DNA from: Cyanobacteria bacterium FACHB-DQ100
GTDB taxonomy: Bacteria > Cyanobacteriota > Cyanobacteriia > Leptolyngbyales > Leptolyngbyaceae
DNA: 64,000 nt
Assembly (NCBI GenBank): GCA_014695195.1
Contig: JACJNW010000037.1
Span: 1-64,000 of the forward strand
Direction of reading: 5' to 3'
In this document: positions 60,399-64,000 of the stretch, piece by piece
How the letters are laid out: each line of letters opens with the position of its first letter
Position numbering within the stretch: position 1 is the first letter of the stretch
Translations under genes and position numbers: made by a program
The notes under the pieces: model-generated
What the model was told of the DNA's origin: nothing
Seen by the model: the letters and a program-made list of their open reading frames with translations, nothing else
Database searches by the model: none

Positions 60399-61249
60399 GC
60401 TTTTCGCTCTGCAATTCGCAATTTTGCCGATCGCGCTCTTACATTTTCTTGAATCTCATCTTCTTGAGCCACGATCGGCTTCTTTGTAATCACCGTCAAC
60501 AGCTCCGATTCTTTCATTCGATGTTTCACAATCCGATCTTCCAAGCTGTGAAAACTAATAATTGCAAGTCGTCCCCCTGGTTTTAACCAAGTCGGGGCTT
60601 TTTGCATCAACGTTTCTAACACCTCAAGCTCTCGATTCACCGCAATTCGCAAGCCTTGAAACACACGAGTTGCAGGATGAATCCGACCATAACGATATTG
60701 CTTTGGTACTGATCCCGCGATCGCATCTGCTAATTCTGTTGTGGTCTTAAACGGTCGCTTTTCCACAATTCGTCGGGCAATTCGTCTCGAAAGCCGCTCT
60801 TCTCCATAGGTGTAGAAAATATCAGCTAATTTTGACTCTTCCCAATGATTAATCATCTCGGCTGCGGTTAATTCTTGCTGCTGATTCATTCGCATATCTA
60901 GCGCCGCTTCATGCCGAAAACTAAACCCACGATCGGCAATATCAAACTGAGCCGAACTGACACCTAAATCTGCTAGTATTCCATCGAACTTTGTTTCACC
61001 CGGATCAAAGTCAGCAAAATTTGTATGGTGAAAGGTGACGCGATCGCCTAATTTCTCCCGTGCCGCATCGAGCGCAAACGCATCTTGATCGATCGCTGTT
61101 AGCTTCACATCCGCAGTCGCACTCAGAATCAGCGCACTATGACCCCCACCGCCCACGGTTGCATCTAAATATTCTCCGCGATCGCGAATCGCCAATCCTG
61201 CAATCACTTCGCGACTTAGCACAGGAATATGAATAAACTCAGAATTCAT
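60395..61249 (-). CDS. rsmH: 16S rRNA (cytosine(1402)-N(4))-methyltransferase RsmH
   Basis: RsmH (MraW) methylates C1402 in the ribosomal decoding site. The SAM-binding region has [16 protein letters not shown] at the N-terminus, followed by [10 protein letters not shown], the family region DMRMNQ and the terminal [12 protein letters not shown]. The 284-aa length is normal. It is not in a cell-wall/division (mraZ) cluster here, as in other cyanobacteria. Confidence 0.96.
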   Translation of the reverse strand: MNSEFIHIPVLSREVIAGLAIRDRGEYLDATVGGGGHSALILSATADVKLTAIDQDAFALDAAREKLGDRVTFHHTNFADFDPGETKFDGILADLGVSSAQFDIADRGFSFRHEAALDMRMNQQQELTAAEMINHWEESKLADIFYTYGEERLSRRIARRIVEKRPFKTTTELADAIAGSVPKQYRYGRIHPATRVFQGLRIAVNRELEVLETLMQKAPTWLKPGGRLAIISFHSLEDRIVKHRMKESELLTVITKKPIVAQEDEIQENVRARSAKLRIAERKA

Positions 61250-61571
61250 TGCATTAAACAGCTTAAAAATGACCTTCTTTAGTTTTTTGTCCCCAGCTCT
61301 AAAATTTTTTCGTCTTCAAAGTCCCTCACTCGTGGGGGATTTAGGGGGCATCCATTCGACTCAAACGGGGTGCGATCGATCTAACTCTTCTCTCACAACG
61401 CTATTGATTCCATTCTATTCGTCTCTAAGCGTAAATTGAATCCTGAGCGAATTGATTCAAACCTACGCAGATAGACACGATTCTCTATAATTAAAGAAGT
61501 GCAACAAGCGCCCATAAAGCCTTATTCCACAAAGCTTGCCCGCAAATCGTGAATCGAGAGGCAGAACACCG
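61250..61571. other. Intergenic region before ndhH, no gene seen
   Basis: This holds the divergent promoters of rsmH and ndhH. A G-rich segment around 61325-61350 with a short CCCTCAC/GTGGGGG hairpin resembles the interspersed G/C-rich repeats of filamentous cyanobacteria, but it is too short to assign. Confidence 0.4.
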
Positions 61572-62756
61572 ATGGCAATGATCGAAACCAAGACAGAACC
61601 CATGGTACTCAACATGGGGCCGCACCATCCCTCGATGCACGGGGTAATGCGGCTAATCGTCACGCTCGACGGCGAGAACGTGGTCGATTGTGAACCTGTA
61701 ATTGGGTATCTCCACCGAGGCATGGAGAAAATCGCCGAAAATCGCACCAACATTATGTTTGTCCCCTACGTGAGCCGATGGGACTACGCCGCCGGGATGT
61801 TCAATGAAGCAATCACGGTGAATGCCCCGGAAAAGCTTGCCGGAATCGCCGTTCCCAAACGCGCCAGCTATATCCGCGTGATCATGCTGGAACTCAACCG
61901 CATCGCCAATCACCTCCTGTGGCTTGGCCCGTTCATGGCGGATGTCGGCGCACAAACTCCTTTCTTCTACATCTTCCGCGAACGTGAACTAATCTACGAC
62001 CTGTGGGAAGCCGTCGCAGGCTACCGCATGATCAACCACAACTACTTCCGCATCGGTGGCGTTGCAGCTGATCTACCCTACGGCTGGATTGATAAATGCT
62101 TAGATTTCTGTGACTACTTCCTGCCGAAAGTCGATGAATATGAACGGTTAATCACAGAGAATCCGATTTTCCGCCGTCGTGTTGATGGGGTAGGTGTCAT
62201 CACTCGCGAAGATGCGATCAACTGGAGCTTATCTGGCCCGATGCTGCGTGCTTCTGGCGTGAAGTGGGACTTGAGAAAAGTTGATCACTACGAATGTTAT
62301 GACGATTTTGATTGGGATGTGCAATGGGAAACGGCTGGCGACTGCTACGCTCGCTACATCGTGCGAATTCGCGAAATGCGTGAATCAATCAAGATCATCA
62401 GGCAGGCAATCAAGGGACTTCCCGGTGGCCCGTTCGAGAATCTTGAAGCAAAACGGATGATGGAAGGACCAAAATCTGAGTGGAACGGGTTTGATTATCA
62501 GTTTATCGGTAAGAAGATTGCGCCGACCTTCAAAATTCCGAAAGGTGAACACTATGTTCGTCTAGAAAGCGGTAAAGGCGAATTGGGTGTTTACATTATG
62601 GGTGAGGATCACGTCTTCCCCTGGCGCTTTAAGGTTCGGGCAGCAGACTTTAACAACGTCCAGATCCTTCCCTATCTTGTCAAGGGCATGAAAGTTGCGG
62701 ATATCGTGACCATTCTCGGTAGCATTGACATCATCATGGGATCGGTCGATCGCTAA
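61572..62756 (+). CDS. ndhH: NAD(P)H-quinone oxidoreductase subunit H
   Basis: NdhH is a core subunit of the cyanobacterial NDH-1 complex in cyclic electron flow and respiration, related to the 49-kDa subunit of complex I. The N-terminal [31 protein letters not shown], and the final [18 protein letters not shown] are conserved. The ATG at 61572 gives 394 aa, the usual length. It is monocistronic, with a good terminator. Confidence 0.97.
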   Translation: MAMIETKTEPMVLNMGPHHPSMHGVMRLIVTLDGENVVDCEPVIGYLHRGMEKIAENRTNIMFVPYVSRWDYAAGMFNEAITVNAPEKLAGIAVPKRASYIRVIMLELNRIANHLLWLGPFMADVGAQTPFFYIFRERELIYDLWEAVAGYRMINHNYFRIGGVAADLPYGWIDKCLDFCDYFLPKVDEYERLITENPIFRRRVDGVGVITREDAINWSLSGPMLRASGVKWDLRKVDHYECYDDFDWDVQWETAGDCYARYIVRIREMRESIKIIRQAIKGLPGGPFENLEAKRMMEGPKSEWNGFDYQFIGKKIAPTFKIPKGEHYVRLESGKGELGVYIMGEDHVFPWRFKVRAADFNNVQILPYLVKGMKVADIVTILGSIDIIMGSVDR

Positions 62757-62781
62757 ACTGAATCCCGCCATCCATCATTTC

Positions 62782-62810
62782 TGGGCAGGTGTAACAGACC
62801 TGCCCATTTT
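62782..62810 (+). terminator. Terminator after ndhH
   Basis: TGGGCAGGT (62782-62790) pairs with ACCTGCCCA (62798-62806) around a 7-nt loop and is followed by TTTT. Confidence 0.88.
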
Positions 62811-63451
62811 GTTGCGCGGTGTAAACGGTTCGACATAACACAATACAATGACACGCGATCACGCCGTTTTAGGTTAGGATGGATCGTAGTCAATCTTAAG
62901 CATTCAATAACCTCTTTTTATTCTGCTCCTCTATCGTGGGGAGTGAACTTGAATTCGGTTCTGACCTCAAGCGAAGAATTGAGTTTTATACTGACGCTAC
63001 TTTTGTATCGTCTGCTCACGATATTCCTGCTGATGTACCACTCAGCTTTCTCAGGCGATGAGAGTTGTCAACTGCGAATTTTCTGGACGATCTGAATTAG
63101 TGGCTTTTTAAGTGTTGAGATTTGGTTGAAACAGTTGCAAATTATTGATGGTGTCTAATTTAACAATCTAAGCTTCTGTGATGCGGGCTGGCTATCCCAC
63201 TAAAGTAGGATTTTCCGACTGAAGGAATTGAGCGTAAGCCGATCTTCGACTGCTTACGCCGTTAGCATCGAGGTTTCAGCACAAACACTGAGCGAATGCA
63301 CGGACATTCATTCGTGCAAAAAAGATTGACTTTCTTTGAGTTAGACGCTATCAATAGTATGTGAACTGAAGCGCAACCGCTGTATGTAGCGTTACTGATT
63401 TACAGTTCCGCTTGCCCGCTTTCTGTCATTCCACTATCCTCACAGTGAACT
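62811..63451. other. Gene-poor region of about 640 bases
   Basis: No convincing gene is present. An inverted repeat GCGTAAGC (63232-63239)/GCTTACGC (63252-63259) and another, TGCACG...CGTGCA near 63297-63318 followed by A6, may be structural. A short GTG frame at 62943 (about 50 codons, one hydrophobic stretch) has no proper ribosome-binding site and is not called. Confidence 0.45.
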
Positions 63452-63664
63452 ATGAAGTACCAAGAGCAGCTAACTCCCTGGGTTGTCTATCAAATCACTC
63501 CCGACTTGCAGCGTCAAGTCGTCATTCGGTTTCGTCGTCGCAACGATGCAGATTCTTACCTGAAGGTATTAACGCAAACCCGCCCAACTGCCCAGTTTAT
63601 TGTTGCCTTCGATGCACCCCCCTCTGCCACACCAGCCGCTACGGGTGAAGCCGCACTTGTTTAA
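63452..63664 (+). CDS. Small conserved cyanobacterial hypothetical protein, 70 aa
   Basis: The product begins MKYQEQLTPWVVYQITPDLQ and contains VIRFRRRNDADSYLKVL and PTAQFIVAFD. I recognise this arginine-rich small protein from other cyanobacteria as a conserved hypothetical; its function is unknown. The last 15 residues are rich in Ala and Pro. It is flanked by long gene-poor sequence, which makes it the only gene after ndhH. Confidence 0.65.
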   Translation: MKYQEQLTPWVVYQITPDLQRQVVIRFRRRNDADSYLKVLTQTRPTAQFIVAFDAPPSATPAATGEAALV

Positions 63665-64000
63665 GCAAACTTGTGGAGCTGAAGGTTCTAGGCGGAATGT
63701 AGTGTGCGATCGACCTATTACAGTGTGCGCACTGCCTTTTGCCTGAACATTAGACTAATCGCTAGAAGGTGAGCTTCTTCTAAGTCGGAGTGCATCACCG
63801 GCTTGCAAAACTCACTTCAATGGAATGACTTATTGCCTGCTTTTTGTGCGTGGTTTATTCTCTCCAGCTAACGCTCAGTTTAGTACAGATAATCTACTCT
63901 GATTGGCTGGAAAATGCAATAGATTAGAAGCGATCGTTTCTAATGTTCAGGTTAAACCCGTGGTTGCTCAAGAAAATCAATCTGCGGACTTGAAACGTCC
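63665..64000. other. Right-edge region; possible start of a gene at the very end
   Basis: Nothing is identified up to about 63900. The final 100 bases contain an open plus frame that could start at TTG 63909 or GTG 63960 (reading VAQENQSADLKR) and run off the edge. It is too short to name and may be chance. Confidence 0.3.

Noticed and set aside
62943-63094. A 50-codon GTG frame with one hydrophobic stretch
   Set aside because: The G-rich sequence before GTG is too close to serve as a ribosome-binding site, and I know no homologous small membrane protein.

Overview
The window is from a cyanobacterial chromosome, most likely a filamentous or Leptolyngbya-like lineage (genus is inference). Seen directly: photosystem II genes (the start of psbA, complete psbN and psbI), NDH-1 subunit ndhH, carotenoid desaturase crtD, ferredoxin-dependent glutamate synthase, cofG, and very frequent HIP1 octamers (GCGATCGC). 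I see no phage, transposase, CRISPR array or rRNA. Most of the window is ordinary core genome; the interest lies in small and non-coding elements.

Layout, left to right. 1-2300: psbA leaves the left edge on the minus strand behind a promoter overlapped by a palindrome; cofG and an alpha/beta hydrolase converge with overlapping 3' ends. 2300-10030: the tig-clpP-clpX protein quality-control operon (minus) diverges from asd-dapA-rnj (plus). 10070-12010: tRNA-Arg(CCG), a Gly/Cys-rich membrane protein and the first of four Uma2-family genes. 12025-16680: Fd-GOGAT. 17300-20170: a secreted phosphodiester glycosidase-like protein, a cupin and an A-type Fe-S protein. 20300-25760: the str operon rpsL-rpsG-fusA-tuf, then a terminator, a decayed antisense gene and rpsJ. 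25860-29180: a LON-domain protein facing rpmG-rpsR-rnb. 29360-33540: DUF1993, a small orphan, nadC, Uma2 and argS. 33515-35435: DUF1350 and an unknown protein.

35525-38907 is the most interesting segment. A cyclic di-AMP riboswitch (ydaO-yuaA class), recognised from its conserved core and P1 pairing, sits upstream of a three-gene ABC importer of the NrtA/CmpA (nitrate/bicarbonate) family: permease, binding protein, ATPase. A separate 9-bp-arm palindrome lies in the same divergent intergenic region, so the importer may have two layers of control.

38979-51660: Uma2, carboxy-terminal protease, a TPR-like anchored protein, a fructosamine-kinase-like/M16 peptidase pair, crtD, a large repeat-containing membrane protein, fabG with an F420-dependent-reductase-like partner, a universal stress protein, a family 4 uracil-DNA glycosylase, a winged-helix protein and psbN. 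51675-64000: GH38 alpha-mannosidase, an unknown 489-aa protein, psbI, a DUF3769 outer-membrane protein, an unknown protein, Uma2, rsmH, ndhH, then about 1.2 kb that holds only one small conserved gene.

Calls rest on reading sequence and on remembered family features; no database search was run.
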